Positions 11,968 through 23,379 of a stretch of 64,000 nt of DNA are shown here, piece after piece (position 1 is the stretch's first letter; each line of letters begins with the position of its first letter). The DNA is taken from NCBI GenBank assembly GCA_025667525.1, contig CM046878.1, positions 101,633,237 through 101,697,236 of the forward strand, written 5' to 3'. A program made the translations under genes and the position numbers. Source of the stretch: Glebionis coronaria (taxonomy: Eukaryota; Streptophyta; Magnoliopsida; Asterales; Asteraceae). Under the pieces are notes generated by a model. The model worked only from the letters and a program-made list of their open reading frames with translations, was not told the origin of the DNA and made no database searches.

Positions 11968-13267
11968 TTTTTTTAATCAGGGAGTTTACGTTTTTAAGTT
12001 TTACTATTATTTTTTGTTTATTATTTTTTTTGTATTGTGTTTATTTAAATGTAATATTTTGTTTAATTTATTTATGTAATGTTTTTATTTTATAAATTTT
12101 TGTTTTTGAATTTAGTCACTTTGTTGTGAAAACAAATCGATTTTAGATCGTCGAAGAGAGAAAGATGATGTAAAAAAAATTATGGTCGATAATATCGCAT
12201 ATTGTCGTTCTTATGAGTAGCTTTTGGGAGATGAGATGTTATTTCTTATTTTTTGGCTAGTAAAGAAGAATTGTTTAGTTATTAATGAAACAAATGTTTG
12301 GGCAGGGGTCACACGATTTGGAAACGACAAACAAAAAATAGTGGAGTATTTTTTTCCTAATCAATTGCTTTTGGTTTTGGGCTTTTGGCTGATACCAATA
12401 CGACACCAAGGAAAACACAATACGACATATTACAAGCTAATATGACGTCGTTTTCTTCCAGAAATAATATATACAGTATATTAATTAGCATTGACTATAA
12501 GTGACTAAAATTAAGTTTCGACCTTGTTTATGATATTTCCATAAAGATTTGTTGGCTTTCACTTGTTTTGCCACAATTGATTGATTTATTCGGTCAATTT
12601 GCACAAATTGAAAAAGGATGGTGATTGACTAAACGATTAATCGACGTTGTATATGTAATAAAGATCTCACTATCGTTACTCAAAGTTTGTCATTCTCTAA
12701 TTGCGGATTTTAATTAATATTTGACAATCTAAGGGTGTGTTTATTTGGAAAACATTTTACTTCATTTTATATTTTCTGTTTTATAAAAGAAAATGAATTT
12801 TCATTTTCACAAAAAACTTGAAAATTTACAATACACGTTTACTTAGAAAAACATGTGTTTGTATTTTTCATTTTCCAAAACTATAAGACATGCTCAAGTG
12901 TTCTTTTTTTATTTTCATTATTTATATATTTTTTTAGTATTATAAAACTATTTTCCAAACACAAAAACATTAATTATAAACTAACCAAATAAATAATAAA
13001 CAACTAAAAAAGATTAATACGAGAAAGTAAAAATTTTTAAAGTAAAACTTAACATCAGCAAAAATGAAAAAACGAGAAAATAAAAAATTAAAAAAAGTAA
13101 AATTTAACATCCATAAAAATGCAAAAAATATTTAAGCGACTAGGATTCAACAAAAACATAATAAATTTGTCTCTAAAAACATAATAAACTCGTCTCTACA
13201 AATACTTTTTTTGTGTTTGTTCGATTTATTACGTTTTCGTTAGTATTTTTCTCTTTTGTCAAACTTT
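11968..13267. other. AT-rich non-coding DNA with a possible MITE
   Basis: No gene. At 12733-12960 a segment opens GGGTGTGTTTATTTGGAAAA and closes with ATTTTCCAAACACAAAAAC. This gives weak inverted ends in the style of a small hAT or Harbinger MITE; no target duplication was found. Confidence 0.35.
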
Positions 13268-13272
13268 TACCT

Positions 13273-14822
13273 TGTAGAAACTAGAAGGAAGGGGGTTAAA
13301 TAGTTTCTCTTCAGTTTATGTCCTAATTAAAATTCCTTTCAATTAGTTTTGTCTCAAAACTACATTTTACTGAAAGCTAGTTGCATAATAATTATGTCCA
13401 ATTCTAATGCATTAACTATGACAAATAGTAGATGTATGCAATGTAATATAGAAAGTAAGTAAAGGGTAAGGAAAGAAGCAACCTAACAAGAAGACACCAA
13501 GATTTATAGTGGTTCGGCAACAAAGTTCTATCTTCGTTCCTACTCCACTCCTCGATTACACCTTACTCGAGAGTTCCACTATATCCACAAGCTCCCTTCT
13601 TGGCGGAGAAAACCTTACAACGTTGCTTACATTATTTTCCGACACTAAGCTAAATGTCGAGACCTAATCTTAGGTAGGACCAATCTACACACGTCGTCTA
13701 CTTCACCATTTTCCGACGCAAGGCTAGATGTCGAGTTCTAATCGAAAGCTAGAACCAATCTTCGTCGGCCATCTTCTTTTCCGACACAAGGCTAGAACCA
13801 ATCTTCACAACTCTTCACTTTGAAGCTAACTGAGAACTCGCAAGACACATACATAAATTACTTTGTAGTTTAGTGAGAACTAACACACAACACTTACAAC
13901 TCAACAAAACATATCCAAGTATACACATGTAACTTGGATCCACACAAGACAAATCCAAGTATGCACATATGCAATGGATTTACACATGACTAATCCAAGT
14001 ATTCACAAATACATTGGATTAACACAACTAATCCAAGTATACACAAATACATTGGATCTACACAAGAATCAAATAAAAATGATGAACATGACTAGATCTA
14101 AGGTAGGTTGATCTTCATCAAAGCTTCGTCTTTAATCACATCACAAGTGTGTGAGTGATCTTCTCTTTGGACAAGGTAAAGAAGAGGATCAAGAGGATAA
14201 TCATAAGTAAACATACTTAACACATTAAGTGATCATTTACTAATGATTAGGATTTAGAAAAGAGAAAGATGGTAGAAAGAATGTCCAAAAAAGGTTCTTG
14301 GAGAATGTATATTTAATCCACTATTTATAGGAGACAAAGGCCAACGGATCTCTGGGCGCGGTTCCTTAATTGTGCCTGAGGTTCTTTATCACTAAAGAAA
14401 CGCATAGCTATTTAAGGAACCGGAGGTATATACTCCGCTCCTTTTTTTTTCCTTTAGTAGGGTAGTAATATATGAGGTAAGTTTTACCTTCAAAGGATAT
14501 TCCTATGACATTTGGAATATGTCATATTCAAATTTACACTTTCCATTTTAATAAAACATTTTCTTAAAAAGAAAGTTTATTAAAAATATTTTGTCACATT
14601 TGACAAAATGTAAGTTTAGGGCTAATCACTTTTATGATCACTAAACATGATTAAGATATGTTAGTGCAATACTTAAATGATTATTACCTTGAAGATAGTG
14701 TTTGTTAAATAATTTGTCTTACGATTGTCTTTGACGATAAATGTCTTTTTAATTTGTCGTGATCAAAACTAAGAAAGATTAGTTAACACTAATAATGTTT
14801 TTAGGAATCACTTGCATTAACA
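13273..14822 (-). repeat. 3' LTR of LARD-2
   Basis: On the minus strand it runs from TGTTAATGCAAG (14822) to CTAGTTTCTACA (13273). A TATA box TATAAATAG lies at about 14321-14329, with a double-hairpin module immediately upstream (14352-14423). Downstream, in R/U5, come tandem ATCCAAGTAT...ATTGGAT units (13915-14070) and repeated GACA...TGTC hairpins (13640-13800). Confidence 0.92.
14352..14423 (-). promoter_or_regulatory. Double-hairpin module M1 (LTR, upstream of TATA)
   Basis: The outer arms contain GCGGTTCCTTAA and TTAAGGAACCG. The inner arms are a more decayed GGTTCTTTA and AAAGAAA. It is the counterpart of modules P1 and P5 in the plus-strand LARD LTRs, at the same place next to the TATA box. 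Confidence 0.75.
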
Positions 14823-14837
14823 ATCTCCCCTTTTTTT
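14823..14837 (-). other. Polypurine tract of LARD-2
   Basis: On the minus strand an A-run followed by GGGGAGAT directly precedes the LTR TGTTAATG. This is the standard plus-strand priming site position. Confidence 0.8.
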
Positions 14838-15559
14838 ATTACGACAAACTATAAACTCATTTATGTAAAATACAAACTTATTCGAATTATTAACGAGTTT
14901 ATCACTATCATTTCTAACCCTTTATCGAAGCAAAAAGGTTAGCACAAGTCTTTGGAGAAGAGAAGAATCGACTTTGCTGGTAGCTCCCTCATGGTGCTTA
15001 CTCCCCCTAGCTTGGGGCACCAAGAAATTTAGCTAAGTAGACATGCTATATACAAAGGTTAGTAGAGAGAAAAGAAACATCAATGTATATATTAGTCACT
15101 AGCTACTAAAACTTGAGAGGGAGGAAGAAAAGAAATCTCAAATTAGAAGTAAGTATTTGCTAAGTATGTCCAAGGAGGGTGTTTTGACAAAATCAATGTA
15201 CAATTGGTGGAATAAAGGTAGAAAAGAAACATCCATACCAATTGTAATGATAATATGTCAAAGGGTTAGAAACTTAGAATTGTTGGAATCACCCAAAAAC
15301 AATTGTAAATTTTAACCATGATCAACTCTTAATAATATGTATGATAAAGAATTAGCGGAAAAGGAAATAACACACATAACATTCATATTACAAAACTATG
15401 AATGAACATACAAGAGAAATATTCATACACACAATATGAATATTAAAACAAAAAATAAGGAAAATAAACAACATAAGCATAAACTACTCTACTAGTGATA
15501 ATCCTCCAAGATTGCTTAAGTTTTTATTTGACTCAAACAACTAAAACACAAAGTGTGCT
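14838..15559. other. LARD-2 untranslated region between ORF-C and the LTR
   Basis: About 720 bp without a gene, homologous to 49796-50524 of the plus-strand LARD. It includes purine-rich GGGGGAG-type repeats on the minus strand near 15000. Confidence 0.7.
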
Positions 15560-16129
15560 TTAATTGGAAAAATAAGGCGACGAGGCATCATTCGAAGATT
15601 TGTTCACGAGAATAAATACTTTGTGAGGAGGTCGAGTGAGAAGAAATTCAAAAAAATTTAGCTTGTCATACATATGAGCAAGTTCAATTTGTTGAAATCG
15701 GCAACAAGCACACGAGCTTCCATGATGCAAAACGAAGTCGTTTTATGAGGGAGGATCATCAAAATGAGAAGGTGGTGGTGGAGAAGAAGAAAGTGGATAA
15801 GAGATGTTTTCACACTGCCTAGTGAGATTGGGGAAAAAAGAGAGGTCATTGAGGTGAGGTATGTTGCAAGGTTTAGGTGGTGGTGATAGAGCCTCTCTTT
15901 CTCCGGTAATTGGATTGATAGAGAAAGTCTCATTCCAATACTCAGTAGGAGAGAAAGAAGAAGTCTTGCAAGTTTTGAGAGAAGTGGAGTCATGGTGATC
16001 CTTTTTCTTCTTGATCCAAACGGGTCGAACCGAGATTTTCGGTTTTTTAGAAAGCTTAGAAGAAGAAGCACTAAGTTTAGAAGATTGTGACAAAGAGATG
16101 TCAAGATTAAGATTAGAAGAGTTAGACAT
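15560..16129 (-). pseudogene. LARD-2 ORF-C: Ser/Pro-rich protein with HGSxCxCC motif
   Basis: Starts at ATG 16129 (MSNSSNLNLDIS), the position matching the ORF-C start at 49241 in the other copy. The N-terminal half is rich in Ser, Lys and Pro (SKLSKKPKISVRPVWIKK, ALSPPPKP). An in-frame TAA at 15743-15745 cuts the frame. Beyond it the same frame continues with FVLHHGSSCACCRFQQIELAHMY and a hydrophobic tail, ending at 15560. No known domain was recognised. Because the sequence on both sides of the stop matches the plus-strand copy, the stop is a later mutation and the full product was about 190 residues. Function unknown. Confidence 0.7.
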
Positions 16130-16312
16130 TGTGAGGGATGAGAAGAAGAACTCCCAAAAGAAGAGGATTTAAAGAAAGTAGACAAAGCAAATATTTGAAA
16201 TGAAAACAAAAGGTTTCAAGGAACGTTTAGCCAAAATTAACAAACAAAGAATATTGAAAAAGACTGTGGTCAAAGAAGAAAAACAAAAAAAGCCAAATAT
16301 TGGCTTGTTGTC

Positions 16313-16378
16313 TGCGGTTCTTTAAATAAACATGTGGTTCTTTAATTATAAAGAACTGTGCGACATTTACTGAGTCGC
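16313..16378 (-). promoter_or_regulatory. Double-hairpin module M2 (upstream of ORF-C)
   Basis: The inner arms GTGGTTCTTTA/TAAAGAACTG pair around ATTA; an outer GCGGTTCTTTA remains on one side. Relative to the common core, C-to-T in one arm is matched by G-to-A in the other. A second small hairpin, TGCGAC...GTCGCA, closes the block. It sits between ORF-B and ORF-C like module P4. Confidence 0.7.
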
Positions 16379-16823
16379 ATATAGTCGACTTGAAAATTTA
16401 ATTTTCAAAGTTTTGAGAAAAATAACTCTTTCAAAATTTTTCAAATCTTGGATTTTTACTTTTATTAGCACTAGATTGTGCTTTGGTTGCACAAAAGGCA
16501 ACATACCTACAAAGAGTGTCTTGACAAAGGGTGACAAAATATTTAGATAACATTTTGATCTAATTTTAGTCAAGTTTTAGAGGTTATGATAGATTAAGGT
16601 TCAATTTTAAATAAATTGAAGTTAATTAGTGTGAGCACATATGTTGAAACACACAAAGACTTAATCAATAAAACATCCTTATGAAAATCTCATGACGGAA
16701 AAGGGAAAATACAAGAAATGAAATAACAACTAACTATTACAAAGTTAGCTAAACTAGTTCTTACTTTGGTAGACTTTCTTGGCTTGATTTTCATTAAAAC
16801 ATATTTTTTTAGAAAATCATCAT

Positions 16824-17444
16824 TCATCTCCTAGGAGGTAGAGGCATGGAGAAAAAAGTAAGCAAGAAATCTTGCAACCTCCTATGAAGTCCAAAAATCT
16901 CCATTCTTAGCTTTTGAATGATGTAGTTGTTATAGAGGCAACATGAACAATTAGAGCCATGAGCTTCTAGGAAACCAAAGAAGTATGGATCACTCATGAA
17001 GCGGGAAATGAGAACACCCAAAATTGGAGTGTTAGAGGGAGGAAGAGGAGGAGGCACGGTGTCCAATGGTGAGATGGGTGAGTTTGGTGGAGTGAAAGGT
17101 GAGGTAACCAATGGCTCAACAAGGTCATTCTCAAAGGGAATGCTTTGGAGAGGTTGAGGGTTCACATCCAAGAGAGAACTTGGAGTGAAGGGTGAAGGCA
17201 ACTCATTCACCCTAGATTGGAATGAAGAGGAGGTAGAATCATGTGAATGGTTAGTACCATGAGTTGAGCTAGTCTTGCATGGAGAAAGAGGTGGTGAATG
17301 TGTTGAAGAAATGAGAATTAGAGAAATCTCATTCTTAGGTGTAAGAAAAGATGAAGAGCTAAGTTTAGGCAACTTGATATTAATCTTAAGGTTTCTTTTG
17401 GATGAAGATTGTTTGGAAGAGTTTGATGATCTAGTGGACACCAT
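16824..17444 (-). CDS. LARD-2 ORF-B: 206-residue Ser/Pro-rich protein
   Basis: Intact frame starting MVSTRSSNSSKQ in good initiation context (ACCATGG). It is almost collinear with the 212-residue ORF-B at 47896-48534. The N-terminus is Ser/Thr/Lys-rich; the middle has repeated SP/PP motifs (PPNSPISPLD, VPPPLPPSNTP). The C-terminal 60 residues are more structured, with AHGSNCSCC followed by an amphipathic stretch ending in PLPPRR. No known domain was recognised. ORF-C carries a similar HGSxCxCC block, so the two may be paralogues. Survival of an open frame in two divergent copies argues for past selection on the protein. Function unknown. Confidence 0.75.
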   Translation of the reverse strand: MVSTRSSNSSKQSSSKRNLKINIKLPKLSSSSFLTPKNEISLILISSTHSPPLSPCKTSSTHGTNHSHDSTSSSFQSRVNELPSPFTPSSLLDVNPQPLQSIPFENDLVEPLVTSPFTPPNSPISPLDTVPPPLPPSNTPILGVLISRFMSDPYFFGFLEAHGSNCSCCLYNNYIIQKLRMEIFGLHRRLQDFLLTFFSMPLPPRR

Positions 17445-17676
17445 GGTTGTGTGACTAGGTTTAGAAGAAGGCTTAGAGGATGAAGAAGAAGAATAACAAA
17501 GAGAGGTTTAAGAAGGAGAAGGGATGATCCAAACTAGTAATGGGTTAAAATTCATTTTGATGAACAATGAAATTAGATAGGCTAAAATGGGAAAAAGCTT
17601 TTAGCAAAAATTTCACCAATGTTTACAAGAATTTAGAGAAAACAATGTAAAACAAAGATGCCATCGTATTAAATAC

Positions 17677-17749
17677 CTGCGGTTCCTCAAATAGGGCCGC
17701 GGTTATTTATTGATAAAGAACCGCCCAAAGTTTAGGGAACCGCGGGCAG
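17677..17749 (-). promoter_or_regulatory. Double-hairpin module M3 (upstream of ORF-B)
   Basis: The outer arms CTGCGGTTCCTCAA and TTAGGGAACCGC...GCAG enclose the inner arms CGGTTATTTAT/ATAAAGAACCG. It lies between ORF-A and ORF-B, the position of module P3 in the plus-strand copy. Confidence 0.8.
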
Positions 17750-18072
17750 AGGGCTCAAAAAAGTGAAGTTCCAACAACTTTTAACAGCCCAGATTTTAAC
17801 CAAGGATTTATCAAGCCAAAGTAGATTACTAACCAAAATCTAGATAACTAACTAACACATAACTTGCACAAAGTCATGTGAATCGAAACATCGATCACAC
17901 GAACACATTAGGATTAAAATATTAAGTAATCCAAACACAAAGTATTAGTTAAAGAAATCCAAATTAAAATTGCAAGAAACATAAACAAGTCTAATGAAAA
18001 GGAAATAGTTCAACATTACACAACATGTTAACTAACATGTCAACCTTGCACCATTACCATAGCTTCACTTGA

Positions 18073-19292
18073 TCATAACTTCTTCTTTTTGCCAAATCCC
18101 TTGATCAATTTCCATATGCTCTTGAATGCACCCCTTGACTTCATTCTATGATCATACAACTCACCACGCGTTTGAAGATTTGAACGATAAACATGCTCAA
18201 GTCCAAAATTTTCCGGAAGATCACTAGTAGCATAGTGAGGAGGAGGAACAATATGGTATAATCCGCCCATAAAAGTGTTCATGGATGGGGTGGAGTCACT
18301 CGAAGAGCCAAAGTGAGCACTAGTACCTACATCATCACCATCACTTGGTGACATAGGAGTGTCCTCATCGTTGGACTCTTGAGGGTCATTCCTTCTCGTA
18401 CCTCGATCACTTCTAGGATTTTTTGGTTGCACCGCTCGAATTGGTAGCATCACACGGTTAACCGATTGAAAGCGAGAAAGATCAAGATCAGGGAAGCCTT
18501 GACCAAACCTTTCAAAAAGGAGAGTGAGGAGCATGGCATAATGAAGGTTTGATGATGGTCTAGAAAGTGTATAGTTGATCCGTCGAGTGATATAATATGC
18601 AAGATTGTACTTGGTGTCGGTAAATATGAAATATATCATATGTGCCATACACGTCAGGATATGATCCCGGTTTCCACCAAGACATAACACATTTTCCCTA
18701 AGAATGTCGGCCCAACGGAGCATACAATCATTAAGGTCGCTTACGAGTATCTCGTAGCGATTCAAAGCTTGCTTGGTAGAATGGATACTTCGTACAACGG
18801 ATCTACCAAGAAATTTGGTGATCACTTCAAGGATGAGGTCCAGGTCCGGCACTTCGGTGCTATATGGAGGGTTATCGTCACACTCATTCAGAGCATCAAT
18901 TCTCCATGAATCAGTGAATCGACATTGACCAACATATGGCACACCAAGTGCCTCGCCAAATTCCTCGAGAGAGTATTGAATGAGTTTACCATTGATGATG
19001 AACTTAACAAACTTTCCATTATCACTAGAAACAAGGGAATATGTGCTAAAGAACCCCAAGAGGAAGTGATGATAAATGACTTCATAAAAATTTAATAAAC
19101 AATCAAAACTAATTGAGGAAACATGAACTTGATGTAGCCATAATCCTCAATATCCTCATGGACAACTCTACCCTCACGTAAACAACAATTTTGAAGTGAA
19201 CGAAAAGTATGAGCAAGAGTTACCGAAGGACAAATGTAGGCAAGATTAGGCATGTAACTTTTAATATGTTCTTCTTGATATTCCAAAGGCAT
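18073..19292 (-). pseudogene. LARD-2 ORF-A: uncharacterised retroelement protein
   Basis: The start at 19292 (MPLEYQEEHIKSYMP) matches ORF-A at 35143. After about 55 codons a frameshift near 19120-19130 moves the reading to the phase of the 328-residue segment ending at 18073. Landmarks: SLQNCCLREGRVVHEDI, FDCLLN, FLLGFFSTYS, GKLIQYSLEEFGE, RENVLCLGGNRDHI, a hydrophobic IYFIFTDTKYNLAYYI stretch, and an acidic S/D-rich linker. The basic C-terminus is IWKLIKGFGKKKKL. It resembles uncharacterised proteins I recall from Asteraceae transposon annotations ('putative plant transposon protein'); this is from memory. No catalytic motif was recognised. Confidence 0.75.
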
Positions 19293-19658
19293 GATTAATC
19301 ACCTATAAAATACATAGAAAATATTTCCACAATCACTCATATGTTACATAATGACTAAAAGTTAAAATCGTGAGAATATGTTTGATCAATTGCTTGATAA
19401 ACAAAGGATTAATCCTTATCATTCCCATGTTCACAAGGTACCAAATTCATCATTGACTGGAACATATGAATTATGTAAACTCAACCATGAATTTGAACAT
19501 TGGTTTATCAAAAATTCGTTTTTAGGTAAGCATTAACAATGTAATTATCAATTTGTTCATGGGTTCATATCAATTCTATCATTTAACCAAAATAATTTAG
19601 TCAAAATTTGGATTATTCTACAAGTGGGTTTTAGTGAAATCGCAATGAATTCAAACCT

Positions 19659-21943
19659 TGTGAGACCCCCAGAATCTGACATGGAACATCTAGGCAATGA
19701 GGGGGTAACACGTCATGGTACAAGAAATAATGAATTACAATTGGCATAAAGCTGATGTAATAAAAACATGTACATTACATCATAAAAGATCATAGTTTAA
19801 ACATAGGTCCCAGAGTTTTATTTGCAGAAATATTTATTATTTCATCATGATTTATAACACTTATTTACCAAAAATACAGACAAATCTTCTGACGGTTTAG
19901 ATAAAGCCAAAGTTGAAATCTACACAGAAATCTCCAAGCTGCGATAATATCCTGCGGGTTCCCATCCAAGCAAAGCTAAGTAATAATACCTGAGATTAAA
20001 CATGTAAAATCGTCAACATAAAGTTGAGTGATATTCATAGGTTTAGCAGTACAAGTGTGGAACACAAGCATTCATTTATAAACAAGTAATATGGAAAATG
20101 GTTATATACGTCAACCATAGTCCGAAACCATTATTATTGATGTTCATTTCATGAAACGAAGCTTAACTCAATGTAAGTTCCTCTTGTGAGTATTCAGCCT
20201 AAATACTCAAGTATAAACAAATGTAAGTGCGTCAAGGTAATCGGGACGGGGATAGTCAATCCCGATGGATCCACCCACAACATTCGCGCTTCGCGCAAAG
20301 CACACGGGATAATTAACGGTTCATGATCAGGAGAGGAAACTTAAGGCTATAGACTAAAAGCAATTATAATGATGAAAGTCTAGAAAGCATACAAGTTCTG
20401 GATATCATATAGTTTTAAATGGTTGCGTTCCACCATGTAAAATCTCACCCCGTGCTTAGAAACCATGTACAAGTAAAAAGGGGCTATGAAGTCACCTTAG
20501 CCACGAGGTAAGTGAATCACGGTACTCAGCAACTGAGTAGAAACAATGGTAATGAGACGATCACCGACGATATGGATGCCCGCGAAACACAAAAACCACA
20601 ACCTATCACAATAAGGTGCGCGTTAAGACTCGAACTCAAATATCGATATATACAAAATATAATATGACTCAAATGTTTTCAAAGTATTTTTATTTCAAAC
20701 CAGTGACACGAACCAAATGAATCCATATTAACCCATTTATCCAACAATACCCGTTTAAACACTTGTACACTTGAAATTGACCCGTCATACGACATCAAGT
20801 CAACGCAAGTCAAACTATCCCTTTACCTTACTTGGACCAGTAGCTAAGTCATTTATATAATAACTAAGCACTTGAGTAAGTCACCATGTCCAATAGTCAA
20901 TACTCAAACTCACGCAACACCAGCATTAAACTACGTGTCCAACATACAAATCAACAAGTACACTCCGAATGTGCACACCGATATACCCTATCTAGACTTG
21001 TCCGTTTTAGATAAAATTTGGTGTAAAGGTCACATATAACCTGTACAAGACCTCACCAAAATTTGAGCCAATGTTCACACTTTAAACCACATCAACTCAA
21101 CACTTTACTCGACTCTAAATTTGGGACAGAATTGTATACTTGTTTTGTAAAACCGTTTATACTACTTTAAAAGTCTTATTTTGACATTCCACCTTTTGAA
21201 ATCACTACTAGACTCATCATATACGGTTTATAAACTTTGAAAACCATTAGTATCCATTATCTAACCATGCATAAAGTCCCCGAGAGTCGATCCAAAATCA
21301 GCCACAATTTCGGATTGTGCCGACTTGTGTCTCCCGATACACGAATACTAAAACTAGCATAACTTTTGATCCGTAATGAGTTAGAAGCTCTATCTTATAC
21401 CAAAACGAGCGTCTCGGAAAACTCTACAACAAAATAAAATAATCTCAGACTATCTCCATTCTTAAACCCACGAAAAACAGCCCTTAACCTACCAATGTAT
21501 TATACATTTTTAGAAATCATATCAAATAAATTTTCCCACCAAATCTAATCATTCCCATACCTCTAAAATTACTCTACTATCATACCCACCAACCAGATAC
21601 TCCTAAAACACTTGCATGCATCAAAAACAAAAATAAAAAACCAAAAACTTTAATTTTTAAACATCAAAACATAAAAATCTAGCCATGATCATCATATATA
21701 TGATGATAAAAAACAATCCCAACCATAGAATCATAAAAACATGAAAAGTGGTTGCATGTGTAAGATTTTTATACCATTAGAAGCATAACTGAAAAACTAG
21801 ATGTGGTCTAATTTTTGTTTTAGCTAATTCAATGTAGAAATTGATGATTTTAGGGGTGTTCTGGGTTGAAGCTCACGGCAAACAAAAAGGGACGGGGAGG
21901 GTGATGTTTACCAAATTGATGATTTTTGGGAGTATTTGCTTAT
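19659..21943. repeat. Chromovirus-like LTR, first part
   Basis: It starts TGTGAGACCCCCAGAATC exactly where LARD-2 homology stops, and runs 2.3 kb to the insertion point of element E. The remainder is 30559-31152. TGTGAGACCCC (or GGGGTCTCACA at the other end, if read on the minus strand) is typical of Tekay/Del-type gypsy LTR ends, and about 2.9 kb in total is a usual size for them. No second LTR or internal region was found, and no matching target duplication flanks it, so it is a solo or deletion-truncated LTR. The orientation is uncertain. Confidence 0.5.
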
Positions 21944-22267
21944 TGTTGGAAATACGTTTTACGTATTTATGAAGGATCGGTCGCTCCAACGATAATTATG
22001 TAATGGGCTCGTGGTCCACTTTATAATGTATAGTCCATATAGCCCACATGTAGGGTGGGCTATATATATACCCCTCCTAGCATGTTAGGAGGGGGTTGGT
22101 TAGTTCATTCAACACACTTATCATTAATCTAATTTCCCTTTCTCTCTCTACTTTTCTTCCCTCTCCTTTCTCTCTCTACACCTAATCTCCTTCTTCCCCA
22201 TCTCTTCCACCAAATCCATAGATCTAATCCATCCATTTACCAAATCCTTAGATTCCGTAGGCCTTCA
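21944..22267 (+). repeat. 5' LTR of element E
   Basis: 324 bp, with a TATA-like CTATATATATACCCC about 100 bp from the start and a strongly pyrimidine-rich 3' half. It is identical to the 3' LTR by eye. Confidence 0.95.
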
Positions 22268-22269
22268 AT

Positions 22270-22283
22270 TGGTATCAAGAGCC
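22270..22283 (+). other. Primer-binding site of element E
   Basis: TGGTATCAAGAGCC, two bases after the LTR. It is complementary to the initiator-Met tRNA 3' end, as in most plant Copia elements. Confidence 0.85.
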
Positions 22284-22847
22284 ATGGTTGAATCTTAGGA
22301 TTTGCTTATTTTTTATCTTTTGATTTGGTGGTAAAAATCCTTTCTTTTCTAATTTTCTATCCATTTTTTCATCATTTGATCAATTTTTTATCAATTTTTT
22401 ATAAATTTTTTATCATTTTTATTTTTTTTATCAGTTTTATTTTTTACGTAGGTTTTTTTACAATCAGTTTTATTATCAGGTTTTATCAATTTTTAAATCC
22501 TCTAGTTTTATTAAATTTTTTTTTTTTTTTTTTTTAAAAAATAATCTGTTTTTCTTTTTCAATAATCAGTTTTTATAATTACGTTTTTTTAATCTTTTTT
22601 TATCAGTCATTTTTTTTAATCACATTTTTTATATCATTTTTTTAATACGTTTCTCAGTGTCTCATTTTTTTAAATCTTTTAATCCGTCCGTGTTTGTCCA
22701 TTGGTCCATATTTGTCCGAGTTTTCATAACAGTCCATATTTGTCCGTCGGTCCAAATCTGTTTACTCTGTCCAATTTATCCTAACGTTGTCCAAAACTGT
22801 CCAATCCATCCAGTCTATCAATTTTTGAGATCGAGCGATTTCATATT
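22284..22847. other. T-rich leader of element E
   Basis: Long T-runs with scattered ATCAGTTTTT and GTCCGT/GTCCAT words. No gene. Confidence 0.6.
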
Positions 22848-23195
22848 TTCCGAATAGGACGGAACTTTCCGAATGGTCATATTTTCCGAATAGGACGAAA
22901 CTTTCCGAATGGTCATATTTTCCGAATAGGACAAAACTTTCCGAATGGTCATATTTTTCGAATAGTCAAAATTTTCCGAATAGACCAAATTTTCCGAATA
23001 GACCAAAAGTTCCGAATAGACCAAAAGTTCCGAATAGACCAAAAGTTCCGAATAGACCAAAAGTTCCGAATAGACCAAAAGTTCCGAATAGACCAAAAGT
23101 TCCGAATAGTCAAAACTTTCCGAATAGGAAAATCTTCCGAATAGGAAAAACTTCCGAATAGGAAAAACTTCCGAATAGGAAAATCTTCCGAATAG
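22848..23195. repeat. TTCCGAATAG minisatellite, period about 18 bp, 20 copies
   Basis: Copies of TTCCGAATAG (or TTCCGAATGG, TTCGAATAG) start at 22848, 22867, 22884, 22903, 22920, 22939, 22957, 22974, 22992, then every 18 bp to 23118, then 23135, 23152, 23169 and 23186. The first six alternate AATAG/AATGG in a 36-bp supra-unit. The middle block is GTTCCGAATAGACCAAAA, and the last block has GGAAAA spacers. All copies are in one orientation. Because 18 is divisible by 3, minus-strand frames read as 6-residue repeats (VYSELL); this is not taken as a gene. Confidence 0.95.
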
Positions 23196-23379
23196 GTTTT
23201 TCTAACAACTCGACCCAAACAGTGACTATATCTAAACCAAACTCACACCGATTTTGGACTCACCTTTCATAAGACTCTGTTTACCCAACCAAACAGACCC
23301 ACCCTCGGAAATCCCTCGTCTCACCTTTCACCCAATTCAGCCCCTCACAACCCCTCGACATCCACCTCGACCAAACCAT

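Larger units (their letters stand above)
13268..19658 (-). mobile_element. LARD-2: truncated minus-strand copy of the LARD family
   Basis: Reading the minus strand from right to left: three pol-less ORFs (A, B, C), a polypurine tract and a 1550-bp 3' LTR (13273-14822). TACCT (13268-13272) is the only flank left. It matches the plus-strand LARD at 32135-52046 in gene order, LTR ends (TGTTAATGCAAG, TTTCTACA) and hairpin modules, but at clearly lower identity than the two LTRs of that element share. The leader upstream of ORF-A and the 5' LTR are missing: homology stops at 19657, where a chromovirus-like LTR begins. Confidence 0.9.

Noticed and set aside
22848..23195. TTCCGAATAG as a heat-shock element
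   Set aside because: A heat-shock element needs TTC and GAA separated by two bases; here only one base separates them and the 18-bp period does not fit.
22848..23195. The decamer array as a CRISPR array
   Set aside because: The spacers are themselves repetitive and the repeat is only 10 bp, in a plant retrotransposon leader.
22818..23218. Minus-strand frames reading VYSELL or IRNFWS repeats
   Set aside because: They arise because the 18-bp minisatellite is a multiple of three; no start context, promoter or non-repeat domain supports a protein.
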